Positions 17,066 to 26,821 of a stretch of DNA of 64,000 bases are shown here, in pieces. Below the pieces are notes generated by a model. The model searched no databases. It was given only the letters and a program-made list of their open reading frames with translations, and was not told the origin of the DNA. The stretch covers positions 18,097 through 82,096 of the forward strand of contig NZ_BMII01000022.1 in the NCBI RefSeq assembly GCF_014641855.1, written 5' to 3'. Source of the DNA: Shewanella inventionis (lineage in GTDB: Bacteria; Pseudomonadota; Gammaproteobacteria; Enterobacterales; Shewanellaceae). A program made the translations under genes and the position numbers. Position 1 is the first letter of the stretch. The number at the start of each line of letters is the position of its first letter.

Positions 17066-17680
17066 CTAAAGTAAGGTGGTCAACAACGAGTAAGCCACAA
17101 TTAGCATAATCGCGCCAACTAGACTGTCGATTAAACGCTGTACATTAGGCGTTCCAAGCCAAGGCGCCAGCTTAGCAGCACCAAAGGCAATGGTATAAAA
17201 CCAGAGAATTGATGCCAACATGGTACCCATCGCAAATGCCCATTTTTCGTTGCCTTCAAAAGTGCCACCCACACTGCCTAAAATCATAACCGTATCTAAA
17301 TAAACATGAGGGTTTAATAGGGTGACAGCAAAGGTGGTACCGATAATTTTTTTACGACTGTTGGCCGCTGCAACGTGCGATGTAATGGTATATTGATTGG
17401 TGATGACATTTTTAAACGACATCATGGCGTAGACCACTAAAAATGATACACCGCCCCAACCAATAATAAGCATTAACCAATCGCTACTGGCGATTAATTT
17501 TCCTCCGCCAAAAATACCAAGTCCAATCAATAACACATCACACAACATACATATGGTGGCGGCTAAAAAATGATGATTGCGCTTGATGCCTTGGCTCAAT
17601 ATGTATGAGTTTTGTGCACCAATTGGAATAATCATTCCCAATCCGAGAATAAGCCCTTGAAATAATGCAGAAGTAGCCAT
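17066..17680 (-). CDS. argO: LysE/ArgO-family amino-acid exporter
   Basis: 204 residues with about six membrane helices. The N-terminus GLILGLGMIIPIGAQNSYILSQG carries the family signature, and the central TLLNPHVYLDTVMILGS is the second conserved half. The family exports arginine (E. coli ArgO) or lysine (Corynebacterium LysE). The divergent neighbour is an ArgP-type regulator, the same pairing that controls argO in E. coli, so I favour arginine or lysine export. Confidence 0.88.
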   Translation of the reverse strand: MATSALFQGLILGLGMIIPIGAQNSYILSQGIKRNHHFLAATICMLCDVLLIGLGIFGGGKLIASSDWLMLIIGWGGVSFLVVYAMMSFKNVITNQYTITSHVAAANSRKKIIGTTFAVTLLNPHVYLDTVMILGSVGGTFEGNEKWAFAMGTMLASILWFYTIAFGAAKLAPWLGTPNVQRLIDSLVGAIMLIVAYSLLTTLL

Positions 17681-17837
17681 GAGAGTATAAGTTGCCTGTA
17701 TTGTTAGAGGTCGCTAAAGTAGCAGGATTTGTTTTATAAGTTAAATTAATATATTTTCTTAAGCATAAGAATAATTAATGTAATACCAATATTTAGCCGT
17801 TTCCATAATGGCCAATATTGCTAAAGGGTAGGTTGTT

Positions 17838-18740
17838 GTGAGTAAACTCGATTACAAATTATTGCTCGCATTGAGCTGTGTTATAAAAGAGCAAAGTTTT
17901 GAACGCGCAGCAGAAGTATTGTGTTTATCGCAATCGGCAGTGTCACAGCGTATTAAACAGCTTGAACAGCAGTTTGCTCAGCCTGTGCTGATAAGAAGCC
18001 AGCCCATTCACGCGACGGACCTAGGTAAGCAGCTATTAAAACATTATTACCAAGTCGTGCAACTTGAGGCAGATTTACTCCCAAGTGCCATGCCTAATTC
18101 ACCACAAACCCCGTTAACCTTACATATCGCAAGTAATGCCGATACTTTGGCGACCTGGCTTATCCCTGCCATTGCTCCAGTGATTAAGTCACATCTAGTT
18201 GAGGTCAATTTGCTCATTGATGGTGAAGAACACACCATAAATCGTGTTAAAGACGGTCAAGCTTTTGGGGCAATTTCTCTGCAATCAACCGCCATTAAAG
18301 GGTGTCAATTAACTCGGCTAGGCTGCGTAGATTACTTGCTTGTTGCATCACCAGAGTTTAGGAGTAATTATTTTCCAAACGGAATTAGCGCAAATAGTCT
18401 TAAAAAAGCCCCAGGTATTGCTTTTGATCATAAAGACAATATGCACACAAGATACATTCAACAGCATTTTGGTTTAACACAAGGTGAGTACCCATTACAC
18501 ACAGTGCGCTCATCTGAAGCCTTTGTGACTATGGCGAAACAAGGTGCAGCCTATTGTTTAGTACCAAAAACACAAATTAAATCAGAACTGGCATCAGGTG
18601 AATTAGTGCACATCTGCAAAGAGCATATCATTACTGAAACGCTCTACTGGCACCATTGGATTTTACTTAAAGGTGTCTATAAAGATATTTCAGACGCCAT
18701 TATCGCCCATGCTCAATCAGAATTAGATCAGGGCGTGTAG
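17838..18740 (+). CDS. argP: LysR-type regulator ArgP
   Basis: 300 residues; translation starts at GTG 17838, with AAGGG about ten bases upstream. The helix-turn-helix is in residues 2-60 (LDYKLLLALSCVIKEQSFERAAEVL, LSQSAVSQRIKQLE). The effector-binding domain contains EDHTxR-like features of ArgP (IAFDHKDNMHTRYI). ArgP senses lysine and arginine and activates argO in E. coli. It is divergent from the argO homologue across 157 bp and convergent with bioA, with only 4 bp between the stop codons and no visible terminator between them. Confidence 0.88.
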   Translation: MSKLDYKLLLALSCVIKEQSFERAAEVLCLSQSAVSQRIKQLEQQFAQPVLIRSQPIHATDLGKQLLKHYYQVVQLEADLLPSAMPNSPQTPLTLHIASNADTLATWLIPAIAPVIKSHLVEVNLLIDGEEHTINRVKDGQAFGAISLQSTAIKGCQLTRLGCVDYLLVASPEFRSNYFPNGISANSLKKAPGIAFDHKDNMHTRYIQQHFGLTQGEYPLHTVRSSEAFVTMAKQGAAYCLVPKTQIKSELASGELVHICKEHIITETLYWHHWILLKGVYKDISDAIIAHAQSELDQGV

Positions 18741-18744
18741 TGGG

Positions 18745-20079
18745 TTACCCATGACTGATCAAAGTGTGATTGCTTTTTGAAGGGACAATAGAGCCTGCAA
18801 CGGCCAACATGGCTGACGTTAACTGGCTTAACTGTGCTGAACTAATGGTGTATGGCGGCATAATATAGATATAGCGGCTAAAAGGTCTTACCCAAACCCC
18901 TAAGTCGACAAAGGCTTTTTGTAAATCAGCCGTGTTGACTGGGCTGTGCATTTCTAATACCCCAACGGCGCCCAATACGCGTACATCGTTAACTTGGGCT
19001 AAATCAATGGCACTGGCAAGCTCTTGTTTAAGTTGGGCTTCAATGGTGCTGACTTGTTGTTGCCAGTTACCTTTAAGCAATAAATCTAAACTGGCAGTGG
19101 CTGCAGCGCAAGCTAATGGATTACCCATAAAGGTTGGGCCATGCATAAATACGCCAGCGGGTGAGTCGCTAATGCCATTGGCGACTTCGTCACTGCACAG
19201 GGTGGCGGCTAAACTGATGTAACCGCCAGTCAGTGCCTTACCAACACATAAAATATCCGCTTCAATATTAGCGTGCTCATAAGCAAAACAGGTTCCGGTG
19301 CGGCCAAAACCGGTGGCAATTTCATCTAAAATCAGCAGCACTTGGTATTCATCGCATAAGGCTCGCAGCTTAGTTAAATAGGCTGGCGAGTAAAAACGCA
19401 TTGCGCCAGCACCTTGCATGATAGGCTCAATGATCACCGCGGCAATATCCTGATGATGTTGGTTGAATGCATTTTCCAATGCATCTATATCGGTTTGATT
19501 GAGGGGTTCTTCAAACTTCGATGTGGGTGCGGGAATAAACACCTGTTTAGTGACATTATTGCCAAACATAGTGTGCATGCCGCCGTCTGGATCGCACACG
19601 CTCATGGCGGCAAAGGTGTCGCCGTGATAACCACTTTTTACCGTCATAATTCGCTGTTTATGTGGCTTATTGCGGCCTTGCCAATACTGCAACGCCATTT
19701 TTAGGGCCACCTCAACGGCAATAGAGCCTGAGTCGGCCAAGAATACTTTGGTTAAATTGGCGCTGGTCATTTGCACTAGGCGTTTTGAAACCTCAATAGC
19801 GGGCTGGTGGGTGATGCCACCAAACATCACATGGCTTAGGCTTAACAGTTGCTGCTGCATGGCCGCTAAAATGGTCGGATGACTGTAACCATGCACACAT
19901 GACCACCAAGAACTGGTGCCATCAATTAACACTTCACCACTGTCTAACGTCAGCTCGCAACCTTGAGCAGAAACCACACCATATACAGGCAGCGCCTGGG
20001 TCATAGAGGTATAGGGGTGCCAAATATGCTGTGCATCAAAAGCATAATCGATAGTGGTGTTTGTGTCTGAAAGTGCCAT
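18745..20079 (-). CDS. bioA: Adenosylmethionine-8-amino-7-oxononanoate aminotransferase
   Basis: About 444 residues. The start is taken at ATG 20079 (MALSDTN), whose product aligns with the E. coli N-terminus up to HIWHPYTSM. A GTG 27 bp upstream is possible but overlaps the putative operator. Fold-type I PLP enzyme: GTSSWWSCVHGY, LADSGSIAVEVALKMA, ILDEIATGFGRTG, with the PLP lysine in VGKALTGG. It converts KAPA to DAPA with S-adenosylmethionine as amino donor, the third-last step of biotin synthesis. It is divergent from bioBFCD as in E. coli. Confidence 0.96.
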   Translation of the reverse strand: MALSDTNTTIDYAFDAQHIWHPYTSMTQALPVYGVVSAQGCELTLDSGEVLIDGTSSWWSCVHGYSHPTILAAMQQQLLSLSHVMFGGITHQPAIEVSKRLVQMTSANLTKVFLADSGSIAVEVALKMALQYWQGRNKPHKQRIMTVKSGYHGDTFAAMSVCDPDGGMHTMFGNNVTKQVFIPAPTSKFEEPLNQTDIDALENAFNQHHQDIAAVIIEPIMQGAGAMRFYSPAYLTKLRALCDEYQVLLILDEIATGFGRTGTCFAYEHANIEADILCVGKALTGGYISLAATLCSDEVANGISDSPAGVFMHGPTFMGNPLACAAATASLDLLLKGNWQQQVSTIEAQLKQELASAIDLAQVNDVRVLGAVGVLEMHSPVNTADLQKAFVDLGVWVRPFSRYIYIMPPYTISSAQLSQLTSAMLAVAGSIVPSKSNHTLISHG

Positions 20080-20106
20080 AATTATGGGTGCTCTTTTTTT
20101 AATCAC

Positions 20107-20146
20107 TTGTAAAGTATGAGGTGTTCGCTGCGTTGACAGTTTACGG
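20107..20146. promoter_or_regulatory. Possible BirA-type operator between bioA and bioB
   Basis: TTGTAAAGT at 20107-20115 and AGTTTACGG at 20138-20146 resemble the two arms of the biotin operator (TTGTAAACC and GGTTTACAA) known from E. coli. The 22-bp gap is wider than the usual 14-16, so this may be a degenerate or coincidental site. It lies in the right place to control both directions. Confidence 0.35.
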
Positions 20147-20160
20147 GCTCAGGGTATCCT
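20133..20160 (+). promoter_or_regulatory. bioB promoter (sigma-70 type)
   Basis: TTGACA at 20133-20138 and TATCCT at 20155-20160 with 16-bp spacing lie 34 bp before the bioB start. A GGAAAG ribosome site follows at about 20183. The right arm of the possible operator falls inside the spacer. Confidence 0.55.
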
Positions 20161-20193
20161 AGCCAACATAAAATCAAAATAAAGGAAAGATCC

Positions 20194-21246
20194 ATGTCGT
20201 TAGCTGAAGTTCGTCACGATTGGCAAAAAGCAGAAATCGAAGCATTGTTTGCATTGCCGATGAATGATTTATTGTTTAAAGCCCACAGTATTCATCGTGA
20301 AACGTTTGACCCTAACGAAGTGCAGATCAGTCGTCTTTTGTCGATTAAAACCGGTGCATGCCCTGAGGATTGTAAATATTGCCCTCAAAGCGCGCGTTAT
20401 GACACTGGGCTTGAAAAAGAACGTCTACTTGAAATTGAAAAAGTATTAACAGAGGCTAAAAGTGCAAAAGCTGCTGGCGCATCGCGTTTTTGTATGGGCG
20501 CCGCTTGGCGAAACCCACGCGATAAAGACATGCCGTATTTAACTCAAATGGTCAAAGATGTGCGCGCGTTAGGCATGGAAACGTGCATGACCTTAGGCAT
20601 GTTGTCATCTGAGCAAGCTGAGCAACTTGCTGATGCGGGTTTAGATTATTACAACCATAACCTTGATACTTCGCCTGAATACTATGGCGATGTGATTACT
20701 ACCCGTACCTATCAAAGCCGCTTAGATACCTTATCGAACGTACGCGCCTCAGGCATGAAAGTATGCTCTGGTGGTATAGTGGGTATGGGCGAGCAAGCCA
20801 CTGACCGTGCCGGTTTGCTGCAACAGTTAGCCAATTTAGAGCACCATCCAGATTCAGTGCCTATCAACATGTTAGTTAAAGTGGCGGGTACACCATTTGA
20901 AAAGTTAGATGATCTCGACCCACTTGAATTTGTGCGCACTATTGCCGTTGCGCGTATTTTGATGCCTAAGTCGCGGGTGCGTTTATCCGCCGGGCGTGAA
21001 AACATGAGCGATGAACTGCAATCAATGTGTTTCTTTGCTGGTGCAAACTCTATTTTCTATGGCTGTAAGTTACTGACTACACCAAACCCAGAAGAAAACG
21101 ATGACATGAGTCTGTTCCGTCGTTTGGGCTTACACCCAGAGCAAGGCCCACAAGCCAATATTGAGTCCGACAGTGCATTACTTGCTAAAGCCAGTGCTAA
21201 GCAAGATAAGTCGACAAAGCAGTTTTACGATGCCGCGGCACTGTAA
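20194..21246 (+). CDS. bioB: Biotin synthase
   Basis: 350 residues (E. coli 346). A radical-SAM enzyme: cysteines 56, 60 and 63 in [12 protein letters not shown] bind the 4Fe-4S cluster. The [17 protein letters not shown] and RLSAGRE segments are typical and hold ligands of the sacrificial 2Fe-2S cluster. It inserts sulfur into dethiobiotin. It is first gene of bioBFCD, 6 bp before bioF. Confidence 0.97.
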   Translation: MSLAEVRHDWQKAEIEALFALPMNDLLFKAHSIHRETFDPNEVQISRLLSIKTGACPEDCKYCPQSARYDTGLEKERLLEIEKVLTEAKSAKAAGASRFCMGAAWRNPRDKDMPYLTQMVKDVRALGMETCMTLGMLSSEQAEQLADAGLDYYNHNLDTSPEYYGDVITTRTYQSRLDTLSNVRASGMKVCSGGIVGMGEQATDRAGLLQQLANLEHHPDSVPINMLVKVAGTPFEKLDDLDPLEFVRTIAVARILMPKSRVRLSAGRENMSDELQSMCFFAGANSIFYGCKLLTTPNPEENDDMSLFRRLGLHPEQGPQANIESDSALLAKASAKQDKSTKQFYDAAAL

Positions 21247-21252
21247 TTAGCC

Positions 21253-22437
21253 ATGGCAAAATCAGATCTGTCAGTAACGGATAACCATCCACTCGCTCAG
21301 CGGATAAATACTACCCTTGAGCAATTACACACGACGGGTCTTTTGCGTCAAAGGCAGGTTAATGGGCTTGTATCGCAAGCCAAGGTTATTGATTTTAGCC
21401 ACAATGATTACTTAGGGTTATCGCAAGAACCTGCGTTAGCTAAAGCCCTTTACCAAGGGGCGCAAACATACGGCGTAGGCAGTAGAGCCTCGCCATTAGT
21501 CAGTGGTTACAGTGTTGCACATCAACAGCTTGAACAGCGCTTGTGTGAATTAACAGGCCATCAGGCGTGTATGCTATTCAGTTCTGGCTTTAGTGCAAAC
21601 AGCGCGCTGATGAAAACCCTATTTAATGCCAATGACACAGTGATTGCAGACAAGTTAGTCCATGCGTCTGTGATTGATGGCTTAAAAGACAGCCAATGCA
21701 AAATTAGCCGTTTTTTACATAATGATCTTAGCAGTGCAGCGCGTGTTATTGAACACCATCCCAACTGCGCAGTGGTCACAGAAAGCGTATTCAGTATGGA
21801 CGGTGATATCGCCCCCATTGCTGAACTTTCAAATTTATGTCGCGAGCATCACGGTTGGTTGATTGTTGATGATGCTCATGGCTTTGGTGTGTTACCCAGA
21901 GACTTGGTTAACGCAGACAAGGTCGATATTCAAGTGGTGACCTTTGGCAAAGCATTAGGTTGCCAGGGCGCGGCCATTTTAGCCTCTCAAAACGTGATTG
22001 ATTATTTGGTGGCGACAACGCGGGAATACATTTACTCAACGGCGTTATCTCCTGCTAATGCCCATTTGGCGTTAGCGGCGATTAATTGGCAGCATTCGCA
22101 CCCGCAATTGTTAACCCAATTGTTAGCCAATATCGCGCTGTTTAGACAGGTCGCTACACAAAATCAATTACCGTTAACTGAATCGTTAACGGCTATCCAG
22201 CCCATTATAGTTGGAGACAATCAGCGTGTTGTTACCATTGCCAAACAGTTAATTCAGCAAGGTTTTTTGGTGGGAGCAATACGCTCGCCTACAGTGCCTA
22301 AAGGGCAGGCCCGGTTACGGATCACCCTTAATGCTCTGCATCAGCCTGACGACATTCGTGCCTTGGTGGCTGCCGTTGCATTAGCGCTTAATCATTCTGA
22401 TGTTGATACAAACACATCAGCGACGTTACCCACATAG
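21253..22437 (+). CDS. bioF: 8-amino-7-oxononanoate synthase
   Basis: 394 residues. A PLP-dependent alpha-oxoamine synthase: FSHNDYLGLS, GVGSRASPLVSGY, DDAHGFGV, and PLP lysine in TFGKALGCQG. It condenses pimeloyl-ACP with alanine. It starts 6 bp after bioB and lies 21 bp before bioC, within one operon. Confidence 0.96.
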   Translation: MAKSDLSVTDNHPLAQRINTTLEQLHTTGLLRQRQVNGLVSQAKVIDFSHNDYLGLSQEPALAKALYQGAQTYGVGSRASPLVSGYSVAHQQLEQRLCELTGHQACMLFSSGFSANSALMKTLFNANDTVIADKLVHASVIDGLKDSQCKISRFLHNDLSSAARVIEHHPNCAVVTESVFSMDGDIAPIAELSNLCREHHGWLIVDDAHGFGVLPRDLVNADKVDIQVVTFGKALGCQGAAILASQNVIDYLVATTREYIYSTALSPANAHLALAAINWQHSHPQLLTQLLANIALFRQVATQNQLPLTESLTAIQPIIVGDNQRVVTIAKQLIQQGFLVGAIRSPTVPKGQARLRITLNALHQPDDIRALVAAVALALNHSDVDTNTSATLPT

Positions 22438-22458
22438 TAACGACATTTATTTGGATCG

Positions 22459-23223
22459 ATGAGAAACCTCATGACGTTAGATAATCCACTGGCCAATAAG
22501 TTTTCAAGCGCTGCACGCCAATATAAACAACATGATGTATTGCAACGTTTAAGTGCACAGCAATTATTAAAACAAGCGAATTTAAACGGCACATTATTGG
22601 ATATAGGTGCTGGGCCTGGTACAGATTTTTCAGCATTGACTGCGGTTAATCAAGTCGTGGCAGTCGACATCGCCCATGGCATGTTAACTGAGCTAACTCA
22701 ACAATTTACAGAGTATTTGCCTCTGTGCAGTGATGCTCAGGCTTTAGGGTTACAAGCCGAGTCTGTCGACAGTATTTATTCTAATTTAGCCTTACAGTGG
22801 TGCCCAAATTTACCTCAAGCATGTTGTGAGTTGCACAGAGTGTTACGCCCAAATGGCGAGTGTCATGTGAGTATTGTTGCCGATGGCAGTTTAGCCGAGT
22901 TGAAAACCTTAGGTTTTCATGTCAATCAATTCAATTCCGTTTCGGCGTTAAAACAAGCATTTATGTCATCGCAAACTCAAAATAATACATGGCAAAGTAT
23001 TGATATCAAACTTGAATGCATTCAAGTCTATTTTGATGATTTACGTAGCTTGCTGTACTCCATTAAAGGGGTAGGAGCGTCATTTGCTCAGCATAACCCA
23101 AACCGGACAGTGCTAAACAAGCAGCAATGGCAACAACGTGTTGAATTAGCCGAGAGGCTGCGCACAGAAAAAGGCATTCCTTTAACATATCAAATCGCGT
23201 TTATTCGCGCTAAACGGGGCTAA
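22459..23223 (+). CDS. bioC: Malonyl-ACP O-methyltransferase BioC
   Basis: 254 residues. Class I SAM methyltransferase: FSSAARQYKQHDVLQ at the N-terminus, motif I LLDIGAGPGTDF around residue 48, NLALQWCPN in the middle, as in BioC. It methylates malonyl-ACP to disguise it for elongation to pimeloyl-ACP. A second in-frame ATG at 22471 is equally possible as start. No bioH esterase gene is in the window. Confidence 0.92.
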   Translation: MRNLMTLDNPLANKFSSAARQYKQHDVLQRLSAQQLLKQANLNGTLLDIGAGPGTDFSALTAVNQVVAVDIAHGMLTELTQQFTEYLPLCSDAQALGLQAESVDSIYSNLALQWCPNLPQACCELHRVLRPNGECHVSIVADGSLAELKTLGFHVNQFNSVSALKQAFMSSQTQNNTWQSIDIKLECIQVYFDDLRSLLYSIKGVGASFAQHNPNRTVLNKQQWQQRVELAERLRTEKGIPLTYQIAFIRAKRG

Positions 23224-23227
23224 AAGT

Positions 23228-23968
23228 ATGCTGTATTTTGTCACTGGCACCGACACCGATAGCGGCAAAACCTTAATATCTGCGGCATTGCTGGCCAAAG
23301 CACAAGGGCATAAATGCGGTTTTAAACCTATTGCCTCAGGTTGTGAAATGACTGACGATGGGTTGCGCAACCGTGATGCATTGATGTTAATGGCGCAATC
23401 AAACATGGGCTTAGCGTATCAAGAGATTAATCCAATTAGTTTTGAACCCGCAATTGCACCGCATATTGCAGCATTGCAGGTCAATGCTGCGTTAAGTGCA
23501 CAAGGTGTATTTGATGCGATGTTTCACCCGGCAATGGTTAATGCTGACTTTGCCTTAATTGAAGGTGCTGGTGGTTGGCGTTTACCGTTATGTAATGGCG
23601 AGTATTTATCTGACACGGTTAAGTTATTGCAGACTCAGCTTCAACAAGAGACATCCACTTATGGCAATAGTGTTCAGTTAAGTCATGCTGTAACGAAAAA
23701 CACTAAAATTGAAGTCGTTCTGGTTGTGGGTATGAAACTTGGCTGCTTAAATCATGCGTTGTTAACGCAAGAGGCGCTGCTAGCCGATGGTTTGAGTATT
23801 GCTGGTTGGGTGGCCAATCAGGTTGATGCCGACATGGCGTTTATTGATGAAAACTTGCAAAGTTTACAACACATGATGCAAGCGCCATTTTTAGGCTATG
23901 TGCCACATCTTGCAAATCCGACGGCCGACAATGCGGTGGCTTATGTGCAATTACCAATGTCGGAATAA
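23228..23968 (+). CDS. bioD: Dethiobiotin synthetase
   Basis: 246 residues. The ATP-binding loop GTDTDSGKT is at residues 7-15, followed by FKPIASGCE and IEGAGGWRLPL. It closes the ureido ring of dethiobiotin from DAPA, CO2 and ATP. An insertion of about 15 residues after DTVKLLQTQ makes it longer than the E. coli protein (225 aa). Last gene of the operon, followed by a terminator. Confidence 0.95.
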   Translation: MLYFVTGTDTDSGKTLISAALLAKAQGHKCGFKPIASGCEMTDDGLRNRDALMLMAQSNMGLAYQEINPISFEPAIAPHIAALQVNAALSAQGVFDAMFHPAMVNADFALIEGAGGWRLPLCNGEYLSDTVKLLQTQLQQETSTYGNSVQLSHAVTKNTKIEVVLVVGMKLGCLNHALLTQEALLADGLSIAGWVANQVDADMAFIDENLQSLQHMMQAPFLGYVPHLANPTADNAVAYVQLPMSE

Positions 23969-23980
23969 TGAGTTAATAAA

Positions 23981-24024
23981 AAACTCAACCGGATGAAGGT
24001 TTATTCATCTCAAGGTTGAGTTTT
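23981..24024. terminator. Bidirectional terminator between bioD and the GGDEF gene
   Basis: The outer stem AACTCAACC/GGTTGAGTT encloses an inner GATGAA/TTCATC stem. An A run lies on the left and TTTT on the right, so it can end both convergent genes. Confidence 0.85.
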
Positions 24025-24045
24025 ATGGTTTTTTGGCCAATTAAC

Positions 24046-25071
24046 TTAACTGGCTATTGGCATCACTCGGTTACGGCCAAGGCGTTTTGCCTCATATAAT
24101 AATTTGTCAGTTGCTTCAATTAACTGGGCCACATTTTGTTTTGGTTTCCATTCTGCCACACCAAATGAGGCTGTTATTGAGTCAATCACTTTATCGCTAC
24201 GACGGTCTTTTACGCTGAGTTTTTCTATGGCTCTGCGGATCGCTTCAGCCAGTTGCCTTGCCACTCTTAATTGGCTGCTAGGCACGATTATGGCAAACTC
24301 TTCTCCGCCAAAACGATAGAGTTTTATACCATCACGACACGCTTCTTGGATACGTTTAGCTACTGTTTTTAATACCAAATCACCCAATTGATGACCAAAA
24401 GTGTCGTTAAAGGATTTAAAGTGGTCAATATCAATTAAAATCAAACATGTACCAGTAGGCGATAAATCAATCTGTGCTTCAATATCATGGTTAAATGCGC
24501 GCCTGTTTAATACATTTGTTAAGGCATCAAATAACATGTCTTTTTCAGATGCTGCTAATCGCGTTTTTAGTGTATCAATTTCAGATTGTGCTTTTTGTAA
24601 TTGTTCGGTAAAGCTCACTGTACTAGATCGTATATTTGATGACTCTTTAACAATACTTCTCACAACCCCAATCACTTGCTCAAGTGAAAACCCTTTGGTT
24701 TCCAGGTCGCTTAATTTTTTAAAATCTTTGTCAATTTGAGACTGGAAGGTCTCAGTATCTAAATTAGTATCCCGTAGTGATTGTGATAGCTCGCAAACCA
24801 TGGCATCAAGATTTTTACGCATTTCGCGTACATCGAGCTCAACAGGATCGCTTACATGTTTTCTATAAAGTAACTCACTGGTAACAGGGGAACAGGTTTG
24901 ATTTTGCTTTATTGCGGTGTCGAGATCTTGGTTCAACAATGGATTTTGTTCACCAACATAGGCATACCAAAGCGCATAATTGGTGGGTGTTGTTGGGATT
25001 TTGTACTTAAGCATTAGTGGCACTGCTTTTTTCAAATTAGCAGCAGCAGTTTGTAATAAGGTGTTAGGCAT
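24046..25071 (-). CDS. Cytoplasmic diguanylate cyclase (GGDEF)
   Basis: About 341 residues. The start is ATG 25071 (MPNTLLQ), with GAGG six bases upstream; an ATG 12 bp earlier has no ribosome site. No membrane segment is visible. Residues 1-110 form a helical region (PTNYALWYAYV) seen in several GGDEF proteins, followed by a coiled coil. The catalytic domain (about 180-341) has FDALTNVLNRRAF, IDHFKSFNDTFGH and the intact active site FGGEEF. The position where an inhibitory I-site (RxxD) would sit reads RDGI, so product inhibition through that site is unlikely. It makes cyclic di-GMP from two GTP. The signal sensed is unknown. Confidence 0.92.
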   Translation of the reverse strand: MPNTLLQTAAANLKKAVPLMLKYKIPTTPTNYALWYAYVGEQNPLLNQDLDTAIKQNQTCSPVTSELLYRKHVSDPVELDVREMRKNLDAMVCELSQSLRDTNLDTETFQSQIDKDFKKLSDLETKGFSLEQVIGVVRSIVKESSNIRSSTVSFTEQLQKAQSEIDTLKTRLAASEKDMLFDALTNVLNRRAFNHDIEAQIDLSPTGTCLILIDIDHFKSFNDTFGHQLGDLVLKTVAKRIQEACRDGIKLYRFGGEEFAIIVPSSQLRVARQLAEAIRRAIEKLSVKDRRSDKVIDSITASFGVAEWKPKQNVAQLIEATDKLLYEAKRLGRNRVMPIAS

Positions 25072-25207
25072 TAAGTACCTCATGCATAGCGCGATGAAAA
25101 GACTGGTAAGGTTATTGAGTATGATAGAGATTATAGCAATACATTATCATTTTACTGATCACAAAAGAGCATATCAATGGGATTATGAAGAGGATATTGT
25201 TAGCAAA

Positions 25208-26119
25208 CTAAAAACGATATGACACAGCAAACAGAGGGCCAGTAAAGCTGTAATTGATGTTATGATCGAATGTTTTTAGTACATTGTTGTTCATTTTCCG
25301 TTGTTTTTCTATTGTGATATCAACATCATAGTAATTATAAGCCAGTTTTAGTGACCAGTTCTCAGAGCATTGAGTTTCAATTCCTAATCGAACATCGATT
25401 AGCGAACCATCAACATCATCATAAGCGACTGAAAAATACTGCGCATACGCTGAAAAAGTCCATCCATGATACAATTCATAAGAACCATAAATACCGATAT
25501 TAGGCAATGGAGCCGTAAGCGTGTCATCAACAACCTCGGGTGTTGCGACCACATTACTGCACAAGCTAGTTAAAGAAGAGTCTGGGATACAAGTGCCTAT
25601 TGTGCCTTTAAAAACGGCTTCAATAAACATGGTATGAAAACCGATAGAAATACCAACAGCATAATCAGTGCCTTGCCAAACATCATAACCATATCCCAGT
25701 CGTAAAATATCAATATTGAGTTCGGTATCGAGTTTGGTTCCCACCTCGATTAAGTAATCTTTGCCATCAATGTCTTCGAGGATAAAATCCTCGTTTACAT
25801 GGTTGTTATCTGCTTGGCGATCTAAAGATTTCCAGTCGATGTAAAAATGATGACGTTGATTGAATGTGTAGGTTAGCTCAAAGTACGGAAGGTACTGTTC
25901 TTCAGCTAGTAGTAACGTGTCTTCAAAATCTATGGGAAACGTGCCGCCTGTTTTAGGGTTAGTGACGGCCATATTTGAATCTGAGTTAGCGTAAAACACC
26001 CCAAAATCCAGGGAGAACGTGTCCATAATGGACATAGGATCACTATTGTCGATATTCGAAGCGTTTGCGCTTTGTGTGCACAACAGCATTATGACAATAT
26101 AAAAAATGGACTTAATCAT
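25208..26119 (-). CDS. Predicted outer-membrane beta-barrel protein, unknown
   Basis: 303 residues with a signal peptide (about 1-20, ending ANA) and many alternating amphipathic strands. It ends in FAVSYRF, with the C-terminal phenylalanine typical of Bam-assembled barrels. Two cysteines in a short loop (GTCIPDSSLTSLCS) may form a disulfide. I do not recognise a specific family. It is a single gene, about 125 bp upstream of the cyclase start, and no operon partner is visible. Confidence 0.75.
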   Translation of the reverse strand: MIKSIFYIVIMLLCTQSANASNIDNSDPMSIMDTFSLDFGVFYANSDSNMAVTNPKTGGTFPIDFEDTLLLAEEQYLPYFELTYTFNQRHHFYIDWKSLDRQADNNHVNEDFILEDIDGKDYLIEVGTKLDTELNIDILRLGYGYDVWQGTDYAVGISIGFHTMFIEAVFKGTIGTCIPDSSLTSLCSNVVATPEVVDDTLTAPLPNIGIYGSYELYHGWTFSAYAQYFSVAYDDVDGSLIDVRLGIETQCSENWSLKLAYNYYDVDITIEKQRKMNNNVLKTFDHNINYSFTGPLFAVSYRF

Positions 26120-26821
26120 TGAAACTCCGCACTTATTATTTTTTCTAAAGCGACTTTGTATGCGACTTCATATGATGCAGTTGCGGTATTTGCGATTGAA
26201 TTTTTTTGTTACGACAGATAACCAAAGTGGGGTTATTAAAATGTGTCGTGGCTGATATTCAAATAAACAAAGATGAGCACAAACTGTTCAGCACACATAC
26301 TAACAGGTCACTACAAGATGTGAAGTATTTGTATCTAAATGTTGCATAAAATCATGTTTTCTTCGTTGGTGTGAACTGGTACCAAGCCACAGTAGAATAA
26401 AGCAAGGGCAAGTTGACCTTTGTTGGGTGAATGTTGTTCGAGATAAAATGGATTAAGCGGGGCGTGTGAGTGGATGGTAATTGAAGCAGATTGGCTCAAC
26501 AAAGCATACTGCGTTTTTAACCTAACATTTCGGGCTGTACTTGTTGTTCGTTTTTAAGACGTTATTGGCTTTTTATGAAGAATAACGACACGAAAAATCC
26601 TCAGCCATCTCTGAACGAGCAACAATAGACTGCAATATATCTTGAAAGATAAACGCGTCCCCAAAGGGAACGGTTTTAAATTGCGAAAACAAGGCGTGAT
26701 GAAAAAGTATGTGTATTTAGTGGTGAGAGCAGAGTTGAGCACCTAAGAGTAGAGTCGTGTTAATGGCTCTACTCATGAGTGGTCATTGAATTAATGACAT
26801 TTTTTGATGACTGAATAAGGG
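26120..26821. other. Gene-poor 700-bp stretch
   Basis: No convincing gene on either strand. An inverted repeat GAGTAGAG/CTCTACTC is at 26747-26774 and a weak AT-rich terminator-like hairpin GTCATT/AATGAC followed by six T is at 26782-26806. A short basic reading frame without a proper start (26623-26745, including KRVPKGNGFKLRKQG) could be a gene remnant. The upstream part is AT-rich and probably includes the promoter of the barrel gene. Confidence 0.5.

Noticed and set aside
26554..26742. 62-codon minus-strand frame in the gene-poor stretch
   Set aside because: There is no ribosome site and no family resemblance, and the stretch looks non-coding.
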